The translations under genes were made by a program, and so were the position numbers. Shown piece by piece: positions 1-8,210 of a stretch of DNA of 64,000 nt. Origin of the DNA: Acetatifactor aquisgranensis (lineage in GTDB: Bacteria; Bacillota; Clostridia; Lachnospirales; Lachnospiraceae); NCBI RefSeq assembly GCF_943193215.1, contig NZ_CALPDH010000023.1, forward strand, positions 38,410-102,409, in the 5' to 3' direction. The notes beneath the pieces were generated by a model. That model worked only from the letters and a program-made list of their open reading frames with translations, ran no database searches and was not told where the DNA came from. The stretch's first letter is position 1; each line of letters opens with the position of its first letter.

Positions 1-45
1 GCCGGTAATCGCTCTGTGCGGCTTCAAATGCCGTGTCTGCTGACA

Positions 46-3000
46 TCAAAAATCCTCGCCGCCATCGAAGTCTTCGGAATCCGACTCGTAATCAAGGTCC
101 TCATCCTCTTCGAAATCCTCATCCTCATCTTCATCCTCCTCGGAGCTCATAAGTTCACCGCTCTCTTGGTCAAACTCCTGCGCCTGATATCCCATCGCGC
201 CCAGAGAGCCATTGTCATAATCATCGTATTTCCGGTCTTCTCCCATCTCATAGCGGTAATCCGTGTCGCCGTAATCGATGGTCTCCATAATCTCGACCTC
301 GGTCTGATCCTCCCGCAGCACCCTCACATCCAGTCCCAGTGCCTGCAGTTCTTTCAGCAGCACCTTAAAGGACTCCGGAATGCCGGGTTCAGGGATATTG
401 TCGCCCTTGATGATGGCCTCGTAGGTCTTCACACGGCCCACCACATCATCAGACTTCACGGTCAGAATCTCCTGCAGCGTGTAGGACGCGCCGTAAGCCT
501 CCAGCGCCCACACCTCCATCTCTCCGAAGCGCTGTCCGCCGAACTGGGCCTTGCCGCCTAAAGGCTGCTGCGTCACCAGAGAGTACGGGCCTGTGGAACG
601 GGCATGAATCTTGTCGTCCACCAGATGGTGCAGCTTCAGGTAATGCATGTGGCCAATGGTGACAGGGCTGTCAAAAAATTCGCCCGTCCTTCCGTCCCGC
701 AGGCGGACTTTGCCGTCGGTGGAAATCTGCACGCCTTTCCACAGCTCCCTGTGATCTCTGTTGTCAGACAGATACTGCAGGACCTCGGGGCGCAGCTCCT
801 CTTTATGCTTCGCCTCAAATTCCTCCCACTCCAGATTCACATAATCATTGGCCAGATCCAGAGTGTCCATGATATCATTCTCGTTAGCGCCGTCGAAAAT
901 CGGCGTCGCAACGTTAAATCCAAGGGCTTTCGCCGCCAGGGACAGATGAATCTCCAGCACCTGCCCGATGTTCATACGGGAAGGCACGCCCAGTGGATTC
1001 AGCACAATGTCCAGGGGACGGCCGTTGGGCAGATAGGGCATATCCTCCACGGGCAGCACACGGGAAACCACGCCCTTGTTGCCGTGGCGGCCTGCCATCT
1101 TGTCCCCTACGGAAAGTTTTCTCTTCTGCGCGATATAGATACGGACTGCCTGATTCACGCCGGGGGACAGCTCGTCGCTGTTCTCTCTGGTGAACACCTT
1201 GGCGTCTACTACGATGCCGTATTCCCCGTGAGGCACTTTCAAAGAGGTGTCACGGACTTCCCTTGCTTTCTCGCCGAAAATCGCGCGCAGCAGACGTTCC
1301 TCCGCGGTCAGCTCGGTCTCTCCCTTAGGAGTGACCTTGCCCACCAGGATATCACCTGCGCGGACCTCAGCGCCGATGCGGATGATTCCCCTGTCATCCA
1401 AATCTTTCAGGGCATCGTCGCCCACGCCGGGCACGTCTCTGGTAATCTCCTCGGGGCCCAGTTTGGTGTCGCGGGCCTCCGCCTCATACTCCTCGATATG
1501 CACGGAAGTATATACATCATCCTGTACCAGCCTCTCGCTGATCAGTACGGCGTCCTCATAATTGTAGCCCTCCCATGTCATAAAGCCGATCAGTGGATTC
1601 TTGCCCAGCGCCAGCTCTCCCATGGCTGTGGACGGGCCGTCCGCGATGACTTCTCCCGCTTCCACATGGTCTCCCTTGAACACGATGGGTTTCTGGTTGT
1701 AGCAGTTGGACTGATTGCTTCTGGTAAACTTGGTCAGGTGGAACTCTGCCTTCTCACCGTCGTCATAGGTCATGCGGATGACAGAGGCGGATACATAATC
1801 GATGGTTCCGGGCTTCTTCGCCACCACGCAGACGCCGGAGTCCACGGCCGCCTTGGGCTCCATGCCGGTACCTACCACAGGCGCCTCCGTTGACAAAAGG
1901 GGCACTGCCTGGCGCTGCATGTTGGAACCCATCAGGGCGCGGTTGGCATCGTCATTCTGCAGGAAAGGAATCAGCGCTGTGGCCACAGAGAATACCATTC
2001 TGGGAGACACGTCCATGTAGTCGAACATGGCACGGGGATACTCGGAAGTCTCCTCTCTGTAACGGCCGGACACAGTAGTACGGACGAAATGCCTCTCCGC
2101 GTCCAGGGCCTCACTGGCCTGCGCCACATGATAATTGTCCTCCTCGTCCGCGGTCATGTAGACGACTTCGTCCGTGACCACAGGATTCTTCGGGTCGGTT
2201 TTATCCACCTTTCTGTAAGGGGCCTCGATAAATCCGTATTCATTGATTCTCGCGTAGCTTGCGAGATAGTTGATCAGACCGATGTTGGGACCTTCAGGGG
2301 TCTCGATAGGGCACATCCTCCCATAATGGGAATAGTGCACGTCACGCACCTCGAATCCGGCGCGGTCTCTGGACAGACCGCCAGGCCCCAGAGCGGACAG
2401 ACGCCTCTTGTTGGTCAGCTCCGCCAGCGGGTTGTTCTGGTCCATGAACTGGGACAGCTGGGAGGAACCGAAGAACTCCTTCACCGCAGCCGTCACGGGC
2501 TTGATGTTGATCAGGGACTGGGGCGAAATCTCGTCCGCGTCATGGGTGGTCATGCGCTCGCGCACCACTCTCTCCATGCGGGAGAGGCCGATGCGGTACT
2601 GGTTCTGCAAAAGCTCGCCTACGCAGCGGATACGCCTGTTGCCCAGATGGTCGATATCGTCGTCGGTTCCAAGGCCGTACTCCAGATGCATATTGTAATT
2701 GATGGAGGCAATGATGTCCTCCTTGGTAATATGCTTGGGCACCAGCTCATGGACGTTCTTCTTCAAGGCTTCCGCCAGCTTCTCCGGATCATCGGAGAAC
2801 TCCTCCAGAATCTGGGCCAGCACAGGATAGTACACTTTCTCACGGATGCCGAAATCCTTGGGGTCACAGTCCACATAAGCCGTCAGATCCACCATCAGGT
2901 TGGAGAGGACCTTGACATTCTTCTCCTCTGTCTGAATATATACGAAAGGAACAGCGGCGTTCTGAATCCTGTCCGCCAGCTCCATATCCACTTTCTCTCC

Positions 3001-3930
3001 TGCCGCCGCCAGGATTTCCCCTGTGGAGGGATCCACCACATCTGCGGCCAGAATCTGATGCCTGATGCGGTTTCGGAGCGCCAGTTTCTTGTTGAATTTA
3101 TATCTGCCTACCTTCGCCAGGTCATATCTGCGGGGATCGAAGAACATGGCATTAATCAGGCTCTCCGCGCTCTCCACGCTCAAAGGCTCGCCGGGGCGAA
3201 TCTTTTTGTACAGCTCCAACAGACCCTCCTGATAATTCTCAGCAGTGTCCTTGGTAAAGCTGGCTTCTATCTTGGGCTCATCGCCGAAAAGTTCTCTGAT
3301 CTCGTCATTGGTGCCAATGCCCAGCGCACGAATCAGCACCGTCACGGGAACCTTACGGGTCCTGTCCACGCGCACATAGAAGACATCATTGGAGTCCGTC
3401 TCATACTCAAGCCAGGCGCCGCGGCTGGGGATGACCGTACAGGAATACAGCCTCTTACCCAGCTTGTCATGGCCGATGGCATAGTAGATGCCAGGGGAAC
3501 GGACCAGCTGGCTGACGATGACACGCTCCGCGCCGTTTATCACGAAAGTACCGGTCTCAGTCATCAGGGGCAGATCGCCCATGAAAATCTTATGTTCGCT
3601 GATTTCTTCTTTTTCTTTATTATAGAGGCGTACAGTAACTGTCAGAGGCGCCGCGTAGGTGGCGTCCCTCTCCTTGCATTCCTCGATGGAATACTTCACG
3701 TCCTTCTTGCTCAGCTCAAAGTCCACAAATTCCAGACTTAAGGAACCGCTGTAGTCCGCGATGGGAGATATGTCGTCAAAAGCTTCCTTCAAGCCCTCGC
3801 CAAGAAACCACTGATAGGAATTCTTCTGGACTTCAAGGAGATCTGGCATCTCCAGGACCTCTTTTTGTCGTGCATAACTCATACGCGTAACCTTGGTACC
3901 GGCTGTCGGACGTATTCTGTTTTTCTCCAT
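46..3930 (-). CDS. rpoB: DNA-directed RNA polymerase subunit beta
   Basis: This is the beta subunit of the core RNA polymerase. The rifampicin-binding region (FFGSSQLSQFMDQNNPL, about residues 485-520) and the GDKMAGRHGNKG block near residue 945 are intact. The C-terminus carries a long Asp/Glu-rich tail, roughly the last 35 residues, beyond the catalytic core. Two ATGs lie six bases apart. I prefer the inner one at 3930, because GGGGTG then sits about 8 nt upstream, whereas it would be only 2 nt from the outer ATG at 3936. It is the last complete gene of the rpmG-to-rpoB operon; rpoC should follow beyond base 1, but its start is not visible in the 45 bases left. Confidence 0.97.
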   Translation of the reverse strand: MEKNRIRPTAGTKVTRMSYARQKEVLEMPDLLEVQKNSYQWFLGEGLKEAFDDISPIADYSGSLSLEFVDFELSKKDVKYSIEECKERDATYAAPLTVTVRLYNKEKEEISEHKIFMGDLPLMTETGTFVINGAERVIVSQLVRSPGIYYAIGHDKLGKRLYSCTVIPSRGAWLEYETDSNDVFYVRVDRTRKVPVTVLIRALGIGTNDEIRELFGDEPKIEASFTKDTAENYQEGLLELYKKIRPGEPLSVESAESLINAMFFDPRRYDLAKVGRYKFNKKLALRNRIRHQILAADVVDPSTGEILAAAGEKVDMELADRIQNAAVPFVYIQTEEKNVKVLSNLMVDLTAYVDCDPKDFGIREKVYYPVLAQILEEFSDDPEKLAEALKKNVHELVPKHITKEDIIASINYNMHLEYGLGTDDDIDHLGNRRIRCVGELLQNQYRIGLSRMERVVRERMTTHDADEISPQSLINIKPVTAAVKEFFGSSQLSQFMDQNNPLAELTNKRRLSALGPGGLSRDRAGFEVRDVHYSHYGRMCPIETPEGPNIGLINYLASYARINEYGFIEAPYRKVDKTDPKNPVVTDEVVYMTADEEDNYHVAQASEALDAERHFVRTTVSGRYREETSEYPRAMFDYMDVSPRMVFSVATALIPFLQNDDANRALMGSNMQRQAVPLLSTEAPVVGTGMEPKAAVDSGVCVVAKKPGTIDYVSASVIRMTYDDGEKAEFHLTKFTRSNQSNCYNQKPIVFKGDHVEAGEVIADGPSTAMGELALGKNPLIGFMTWEGYNYEDAVLISERLVQDDVYTSVHIEEYEAEARDTKLGPEEITRDVPGVGDDALKDLDDRGIIRIGAEVRAGDILVGKVTPKGETELTAEERLLRAIFGEKAREVRDTSLKVPHGEYGIVVDAKVFTRENSDELSPGVNQAVRIYIAQKRKLSVGDKMAGRHGNKGVVSRVLPVEDMPYLPNGRPLDIVLNPLGVPSRMNIGQVLEIHLSLAAKALGFNVATPIFDGANENDIMDTLDLANDYVNLEWEEFEAKHKEELRPEVLQYLSDNRDHRELWKGVQISTDGKVRLRDGRTGEFFDSPVTIGHMHYLKLHHLVDDKIHARSTGPYSLVTQQPLGGKAQFGGQRFGEMEVWALEAYGASYTLQEILTVKSDDVVGRVKTYEAIIKGDNIPEPGIPESFKVLLKELQALGLDVRVLREDQTEVEIMETIDYGDTDYRYEMGEDRKYDDYDNGSLGAMGYQAQEFDQESGELMSSEEDEDEDEDFEEDEDLDYESDSEDFDGGEDF

Positions 3931-4058
3931 TGACATTTCACCCCATTCTTTCTGCGCAAAATCCGGATTTCCCTGGCAGCCTGTCTTCGCTGCCTGAAAA
4001 CCGTTTTCACACTTTTATGCCTGCTGCGGACACGGGACTTGATTCCTTTCAGGGAATA

Positions 4059-4076
4059 AGGAACTGTACAGTTCCT
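4059..4076. repeat. 18-bp perfect palindrome upstream of rpoB
   Basis: AGGAACTGTACAGTTCCT is self-complementary. It lies in the rplL-rpoB intergenic space between a terminator-like hairpin and the rpoB start. It could be a protein-binding site or an RNA hairpin with a very small loop; no known factor can be assigned from sequence. Confidence 0.5.
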
Positions 4077-4080
4077 AGCC

Positions 4081-4110
4081 AAAAAGCCTGTCGCATTCCT
4101 TGAAACAGGC
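4081..4110 (-). terminator. Terminator-like hairpin upstream of rpoB
   Basis: On the minus strand GCCTGT and ACAGGC form a 6-bp stem with a 13-nt loop, followed at once by TTTTT. This is a weak intrinsic terminator or attenuator about 150 nt before rpoB. Together with the hairpin at 4277-4309 it would set the ratio of rpoBC to ribosomal stalk protein transcripts. Confidence 0.45.
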
Positions 4111-4276
4111 ATGAAAAGATATTATGATGCCTGCATCACAACGCCTCACATTATCATGCAACGCACCACAATACCGCACAATAGTGCACTATCCATATTA
4201 CCACAAGTTGTAAAAGGGGTCAAGTTGAATTTTAGAAAATTCAGGAAATTTTAACTTTATTTTTCATATAAAAGAG

Positions 4277-4309
4277 AAGGCAGCCTTCTATCCCATACAA
4301 GGCTGCCTT
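4277..4309 (-). terminator. rplL-rpoB intercistronic terminator/attenuator
   Basis: AAGGCAGCCTT and AAGGCTGCCTT form a perfect 11-bp stem around an 11-nt loop. On the minus strand it is followed by TCTCTTTTATAT. It lies about 40 nt after the rplL stop. A partial terminator at this place is well known in other bacteria, where most transcripts stop after rplL and a minority read into rpoBC. Confidence 0.75.
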
Positions 4310-4350
4310 TTGTCTGGCACAGGGCCAGATGTTCATTCCATTCGGCAAAA

Positions 4351-4722
4351 TTACTTCAGAGTAGCCTTTGCGCCTACTTCCTCGATCTTCTTCTTGATCT
4401 CTTCTGCCTCTTCCTTGGAAACGCCCTCTTTCAGTACCTTCGGAGCGCTCTCAACGGCATCTTTTGCCTCTTTCAGGCCAAGGCCGGTAATCTCACGTAC
4501 AACCTTGATGACCTTAACTTTCTCGGAACCAACCTCAGTCAGCTCTACATCGAACTCGGTCTTCTCCTCGACCTCTGCCGCAGGGCCTGCTGCTGCAACA
4601 ACAACGCCAGCTGCTGCGGATACGCCGAACTCTTCCTCGCAAGCCTTTACAAGGTCGTTCAACTCTAATACGGTCATCTCTTTGATAGCATCGATTAATT
4701 CCTGAGCTGTTAATTTAGCCAT
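4351..4722 (-). CDS. rplL: 50S ribosomal protein L7/L12
   Basis: This is the 123-residue acidic stalk protein, which binds L10 as dimers and recruits translation GTPases. It has the N-terminal dimerisation helices (MAKLTAQELIDAIKEMTVLELN), an Ala/Gly-rich hinge (AAAGVVVAAAGPAAE) and the C-terminal factor-binding domain (KVIKVVREITGLGLKEAKDAVE). The start at 4722 has GGAGG about 8 nt upstream; an ATG five codons further up overlaps that site and is rejected. It follows rplJ by 90 bases and shares the L10-controlled leader. Confidence 0.96.
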   Translation of the reverse strand: MAKLTAQELIDAIKEMTVLELNDLVKACEEEFGVSAAAGVVVAAAGPAAEVEEKTEFDVELTEVGSEKVKVIKVVREITGLGLKEAKDAVESAPKVLKEGVSKEEAEEIKKKIEEVGAKATLK

Positions 4723-4812
4723 TTCATTATCCTCCATTTTCTATTGTTTGCATATTCCGTTTTCAAGAAGAATTCAGCTCTGCGAATTCTTCCGTGCGAA
4801 ATTTAGCTGTTC

Positions 4813-5313
4813 TTAGGCGGCGTCGCTTCCGCCATTTTTCTCCGCAATCTGATTTATGACGCGAGCGAAATTGGTGACAGGGCTCTGCAAGCTTCCCAGC
4901 AGTCTGGAAATAAGTGCATCCCTCGAAGGAATGCTCGCGATGGTCTCCATGCCCTTGGCGTCATAGATATTGCCCTCTACCACACCGGCCTTTATCTCCA
5001 GCTTTTCAGCCGTCTTGGCGAACTCGGTGAGAAGCCTTGCGGGAGCCGTGGCATCCTCAGTGGAGATGGCTATCGCGGTAGGTCCTTCCAGATACTCTGA
5101 AAGGCTTTCAAACTGCGTCCCCTTGAACGCAAAATTCATGAAAGTGTTCTTGTACACCTTGTAGACGACGCCTGCTTCGCGCAAGCTCTTGCGGAGCCTG
5201 GTATCCTGCTCTACAGTCAACCCGCGGTAGTCAACCAGAACCACTGACTGGGCATCCTTGATATGAGCGGAAATCTCGTCTACAATGGGTTTCTTTAACT
5301 CAACCTTTGCCAT
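4813..5313 (-). CDS. rplJ: 50S ribosomal protein L10
   Basis: This 166-residue protein is the base of the L10-(L12) stalk and the autogenous repressor of its own operon. It begins MAKVELKKPIVDEI with the family VVLVDYRGLTVEQ motif, and ends in the C-terminal helix that binds L12. The start at 5313 is fixed by AGGAGG 8 nt upstream. An open frame continues 56 codons further upstream but runs through the structured L10 leader, so it is not coding. Confidence 0.95.
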   Translation of the reverse strand: MAKVELKKPIVDEISAHIKDAQSVVLVDYRGLTVEQDTRLRKSLREAGVVYKVYKNTFMNFAFKGTQFESLSEYLEGPTAIAISTEDATAPARLLTEFAKTAEKLEIKAGVVEGNIYDAKGMETIASIPSRDALISRLLGSLQSPVTNFARVINQIAEKNGGSDAA

Positions 5314-5374
5314 TTCTTTACCTCCTGTTAGATTTTTTGCCGAATTCTTCCGGTTTTCAGCGAACTTATAGCAT

Positions 5375-5515
5375 AAAAATCCTCCCCAGGGAAGCCTCAG
5401 GGAGGAAATACTTTTCCACGCCCCATCTATGGGCGTTGCGCTCTTCTCCTCGGTAGGATTTACGCTCGGAATCCCTTGCACCTACTGTCTTCGGCCTGGT
5501 TTAAAACCTTTTGTA
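5375..5515 (-). ncRNA. L10 leader (autoregulatory 5' UTR of rplJL)
   Basis: The minus-strand leader contains the L10-leader-like elements AAGACAGTAGGTGC and ATCCTACCGAGGA, separated by paired regions. It ends in a CCTCCC/GGGAGG stem followed by ATTTTTA (5375-5405), an intrinsic terminator. In Firmicutes this leader binds the L10-L12 complex to attenuate rplJL transcription. The assignment is by recognisable motifs and position; a covariance-model search was not run. Confidence 0.75.
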
Positions 5516-5592
5516 TCATATCATAAGGGTTTCCCTTGCGTCAACCCCTATTTTCGCTTTTTGAAGATGCAGGCTTAAAAACCTCTGCGCAT

Positions 5593-6282
5593 CTAGAACT
5601 TGGTCACGTTCACCTTTACGCCGGGGCCCATGGTGCTTGCCAGGGTGATGCTTCTCAGATACTGGCCCTTCAGCGCGCTGGGCCTTGCCTTTACGATGGC
5701 ATCCATCAGTGCGTTGAAGTTCTGCATCAGAGCTTCCTCTGTAAAGGAAACCTTTCCTACGGGCACATGCACGATGTTGGTCTTATCAAGCCTGTACTCA
5801 ATCTTACCGGCTTTGATATCTTTCACTGCCTTGGTGACGTCCATAGTAACGGTACCTGCCTTGGGGTTGGGCATCAGGCCCTTGGGACCCAGTGTCTTAC
5901 CGAGACGTCCTACCACGCCCATCATGTCGGGGGTAGCTACCACTACGTCGAAGTCAAGCCAGCCTTCCTTCTGAATCTTCGGAATCAGCTCCTCGCCGCC
6001 TGTGTAATCCGCGCCGGCCGCCTCTGCCTCTGCCAGCTTATCGCCCTTGGCGAACACCAGCACTTTGACAGTCTTACCGGTTCCGTTGGGCAGTACCACA
6101 GCGCCGCGGATCTGCTGCTCAGCGTGACGTCCGTCACAGCCTGTCCTGATATGCACTTCTACCGTCTCGTCAAATTTCGCAGCCGCCGTCTTCTTGACCA
6201 GCGCGATTGCGTCTTCCGGCTCATAGACAGCCGCGCGGTCTACGAGCTTTGCGATTTCATTATATTTCTTGCCATGTTTCAT
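5593..6282 (-). CDS. rplA: 50S ribosomal protein L1
   Basis: This 229-residue protein binds 23S rRNA at the L1 stalk and helps move E-site tRNA. The hallmark block KTLGPKGLMPNPKAGTVT is present, as are the N-terminal KLVDRAAVYEPEDAIALVKK and the C-terminal TMGPGVKVN. Length is normal for the family. AGGAGGG precedes the ATG. It follows rplK in the same operon after about 80 nt, and the L10 leader follows it. Confidence 0.97.
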   Translation of the reverse strand: MKHGKKYNEIAKLVDRAAVYEPEDAIALVKKTAAAKFDETVEVHIRTGCDGRHAEQQIRGAVVLPNGTGKTVKVLVFAKGDKLAEAEAAGADYTGGEELIPKIQKEGWLDFDVVVATPDMMGVVGRLGKTLGPKGLMPNPKAGTVTMDVTKAVKDIKAGKIEYRLDKTNIVHVPVGKVSFTEEALMQNFNALMDAIVKARPSALKGQYLRSITLASTMGPGVKVNVTKF

Positions 6283-6365
6283 TCTTATACCCTCCTAGGT
6301 TCAAGCGACAATATCTCATTGTCTCCCAATTGTTTTCGCCTGACGGCCTGTGTCTTGGAAAGCCG

Positions 6366-6791
6366 TTACTCTTCGATTGTGATACCCATGCTGCGCGCCG
6401 TACCGGCAATCATGCTCATGGCTGCCTCAAGGCTGGCCGCATTCAAATCAGGCATCTTCATCTCTGCAATCTCCTGAAGCTTCGCCTTGGGAAGCGTGGC
6501 GACCTTCGTCTTGTTAGGCGTTGCGGAAGCGGTCTTCAGATTGCAGGCCTTCTTCAACAGCACCGCCGCAGGAGGAGTCTTTGTAATGAAACTGAAAGAC
6601 CTGTCCGCGTATACCGTAATGACTACGGGGATGATGACATCGCCCTTGTCCGCTGTCCTTGCATTGAACTGCTTGGTGAACTCCACGATGTTCACTCCGT
6701 GCTGTCCAAGCGCGGGGCCTACGGGCGGAGCCGGTGTCGCTTTACCGGCAGGAATCTGTAATTTGATGTAACCTGTTACTTTTTTTGCCAT
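6366..6791 (-). CDS. rplK: 50S ribosomal protein L11
   Basis: This 141-residue protein of the GTPase-associated centre begins MAKKVTGYIKLQIPAGKATPAPPVGPALGQ, a near-universal L11 start, and keeps the rRNA-binding C-terminal domain (NLKTASATPNKTKVATLPK...AGTARSMGI). AGGAGG lies 7 nt before the ATG. The roughly 150-nt gap to nusG contains short GC-rich hairpins that could hold an L1-type control site; that part is inference. Confidence 0.97.
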   Translation of the reverse strand: MAKKVTGYIKLQIPAGKATPAPPVGPALGQHGVNIVEFTKQFNARTADKGDVIIPVVITVYADRSFSFITKTPPAAVLLKKACNLKTASATPNKTKVATLPKAKLQEIAEMKMPDLNAASLEAAMSMIAGTARSMGITIEE

Positions 6792-6942
6792 TTTGGCACC
6801 TCCTATAATGTGGTAAGCCGCTTAAATCCATGCGGCAATCCGGCGCAGCCCCAAACGTCAGGGCCGCTCCCACTCTCGGGTGTGCGAAACATGTCCGACA
6901 CCCTTGTATCCAACCGCCTTCTCAGGCGGGAAATACCTGATT

Positions 6943-7461
6943 CTAAAGCTTTCTGACCTCCGCAAAGCTAATCTCCACAGGAGTCTCCCTTCCAAACAGT
7001 TCTACATTGATGGTAGCTGTCTGCTTGCTGTAATCCAGTTTCTGCACGATACCGATGGTATCTTTCCAGATACCCGCAACCACGGCTATGCTGTCCCCTT
7101 CGCCAAAGTCGATGGAAACGTTCTCCGTCTTGATGCCCAGAGGCTTCATCTCCGCCTCCGTCAGCGGCACAGGCTTGCTCCCCGGTCCCACGAACCCCGT
7201 AACCCCGCGGGTGTTGCGGACAACATACCATGTATCGTCATTCATCTCCATATTGAGGAGCACATACCCCGGGAACATCTTCTTCTGGACAGTCCTTCTG
7301 GCACCGTTCTTCATCTCCACCACATCCTGCAGGGGAACCCGCACTTCCAGAATCTGTTCCGCAAGGTGCTTGTTGTTCTCGATGGTCTTCTCAATATTGG
7401 CTTTGACCTTGTTTTCATATCCTGAGTAGGTATGGACTACATACCATTTTGCCTCTGCCAT
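6943..7461 (-). CDS. nusG: Transcription termination/antitermination protein NusG
   Basis: NusG (172 aa) binds the RNA polymerase clamp and modulates pausing and termination. The NGN domain is at residues 1-110 (WYVVHTYSGYENKVKANIE, KKMFPGYVLLNM, NTRGVTGFVG). The C-terminal KOW domain follows (FGEGDSIAVVAGIWKDTIGIVQKLD). It lies 15 nt after secE in the usual secE-nusG-rplK order. A GAGGG site precedes the ATG. Confidence 0.97.
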   Translation of the reverse strand: MAEAKWYVVHTYSGYENKVKANIEKTIENNKHLAEQILEVRVPLQDVVEMKNGARRTVQKKMFPGYVLLNMEMNDDTWYVVRNTRGVTGFVGPGSKPVPLTEAEMKPLGIKTENVSIDFGEGDSIAVVAGIWKDTIGIVQKLDYSKQTATINVELFGRETPVEISFAEVRKL

Positions 7462-7476
7462 GCAATCACCCTCGCC

Positions 7477-7686
7477 CTAAATTGATGTAATGAAGTTCAC
7501 GCCGGTCTTCGCTATATAATCCAGTATCGCGATGACGACGCCCACTACCACCGAAATCGCCACTACAGCCACCGACTGCTTCAGGGTGGACTGTCTGTCC
7601 GGCCATATGATTTTCTTGAATTCAGCCTTTACCCCTTTGAAAAAACCGGGGCCGGCCTTTGCTTTCTTTTCCGCAGAATTTTCCAT
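7477..7686 (-). CDS. secE: Preprotein translocase subunit SecE
   Basis: SecE is the small subunit of the SecYEG channel. The short basic N-terminus, the FKGVKAEFKKIIWPDRQSTLKQ amphipathic hinge and one membrane helix (VAVVAISVVVGVVIAILDYI) are typical of single-helix Gram-positive SecE. An ATG three codons upstream (7695) overlaps the GGGAAAGGG ribosome binding site, so I prefer 7686; this choice is not certain. The family is about 60-75 residues, and 69 fits. Confidence 0.93.
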   Translation of the reverse strand: MENSAEKKAKAGPGFFKGVKAEFKKIIWPDRQSTLKQSVAVVAISVVVGVVIAILDYIAKTGVNFITSI

Positions 7687-7760
7687 TTCAACCATCCCTT
7701 TCCCAGGCGCATGAAATGCGCTTTGTGCGCGGGAAATCCTCCCACACAGCCGCCCGGCTC

Positions 7761-7910
7761 TTATTTGGTTTCCTTGTGCAGCGTGTGCTTCCTGCAGAAT
7801 CTGCAGTACTTCTTGATTTCCATTCTCTCGGGATGGTTCTTCTTCTCCTTGGTAGTATTGTAGTTACGCTGCTTGCACTCAGTGCAGGCCAAAGTGATTT
7901 TTGTACGCAT
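7761..7910 (-). CDS. rpmG: 50S ribosomal protein L33
   Basis: This 49-residue ORF reads MRTKITLACTECKQRNY... with C-x2-C pairs at residues 9/12 and 36/39, the zinc-binding form of L33. GGAGGT lies 6 nt before the ATG. It is the first gene after the operon promoter. No tRNA-Trp is present in the short gap to secE, although one is often found there in related genomes. Confidence 0.95.
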   Translation of the reverse strand: MRTKITLACTECKQRNYNTTKEKKNHPERMEIKKYCRFCRKHTLHKETK

Positions 7911-7998
7911 TTTGCTACCTCCGCATGTTCTTTACTTTAAAACTCGCCGTCTTATTTTAAGCATAAAAAAAAGACCTAAAACCTTATCTCGTTTTCCA

Positions 7999-8027
7999 AC
8001 TATAACATAGAAACTGACCTCCGTCAA
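7999..8027 (-). promoter_or_regulatory. Sigma-A promoter for the rpmG-rpoB operon
   Basis: On the minus strand TTGACG (8022-8027) and TATAGT (7999-8004) are separated by exactly 17 nt. The start of rpmG lies about 90 nt downstream. This is one of the best housekeeping promoters in the window. Confidence 0.8.
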
Positions 8028-8091
8028 CTGTTTTTTCGCATTTGTCCTATGTTTTTCTGGCATTTTTCCGGCTTTGTGCGTTTCTTTTTTC

Positions 8092-8120
8092 TTGTTTCTT
8101 AATAATTTGTATGTTACACT
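8092..8120 (+). promoter_or_regulatory. Probable sigma-A promoter for the FliD-like gene
   Basis: TTGTTT (8092-8097) and TACACT (8115-8120) are 17 nt apart, about 90 nt before the start at 8211. Each hexamer is imperfect. A flagellar sigma-28 promoter was sought and not seen. Confidence 0.4.
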
Positions 8121-8210
8121 GTTAAAGAATGGAAGTTTTCATCCGATATTATACACAATGGATTACCTAAGCAACGGATTGCTTTTGAGACAAGGAAAGG
8201 AGGCCTGGCA

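Noticed and set aside
1..45. Start of rpoC
   Set aside because: Expected downstream of rpoB, but no ATG with a ribosome binding site is present in the 45 bases available.
604..3741. Long open frames on the plus strand opposite rpoB
   Set aside because: They are shadows of the GC-rich rpoB codons, without ribosome binding sites or recognisable protein content.
5314..5481. N-terminal extension of the L10 gene
   Set aside because: It runs through the structured L10 leader; a strong AGGAGG fixes the start at 5313.
7696..7760. tRNA-Trp between rpmG and secE
   Set aside because: The gap is only about 65 nt and shows no cloverleaf or anticodon arm.
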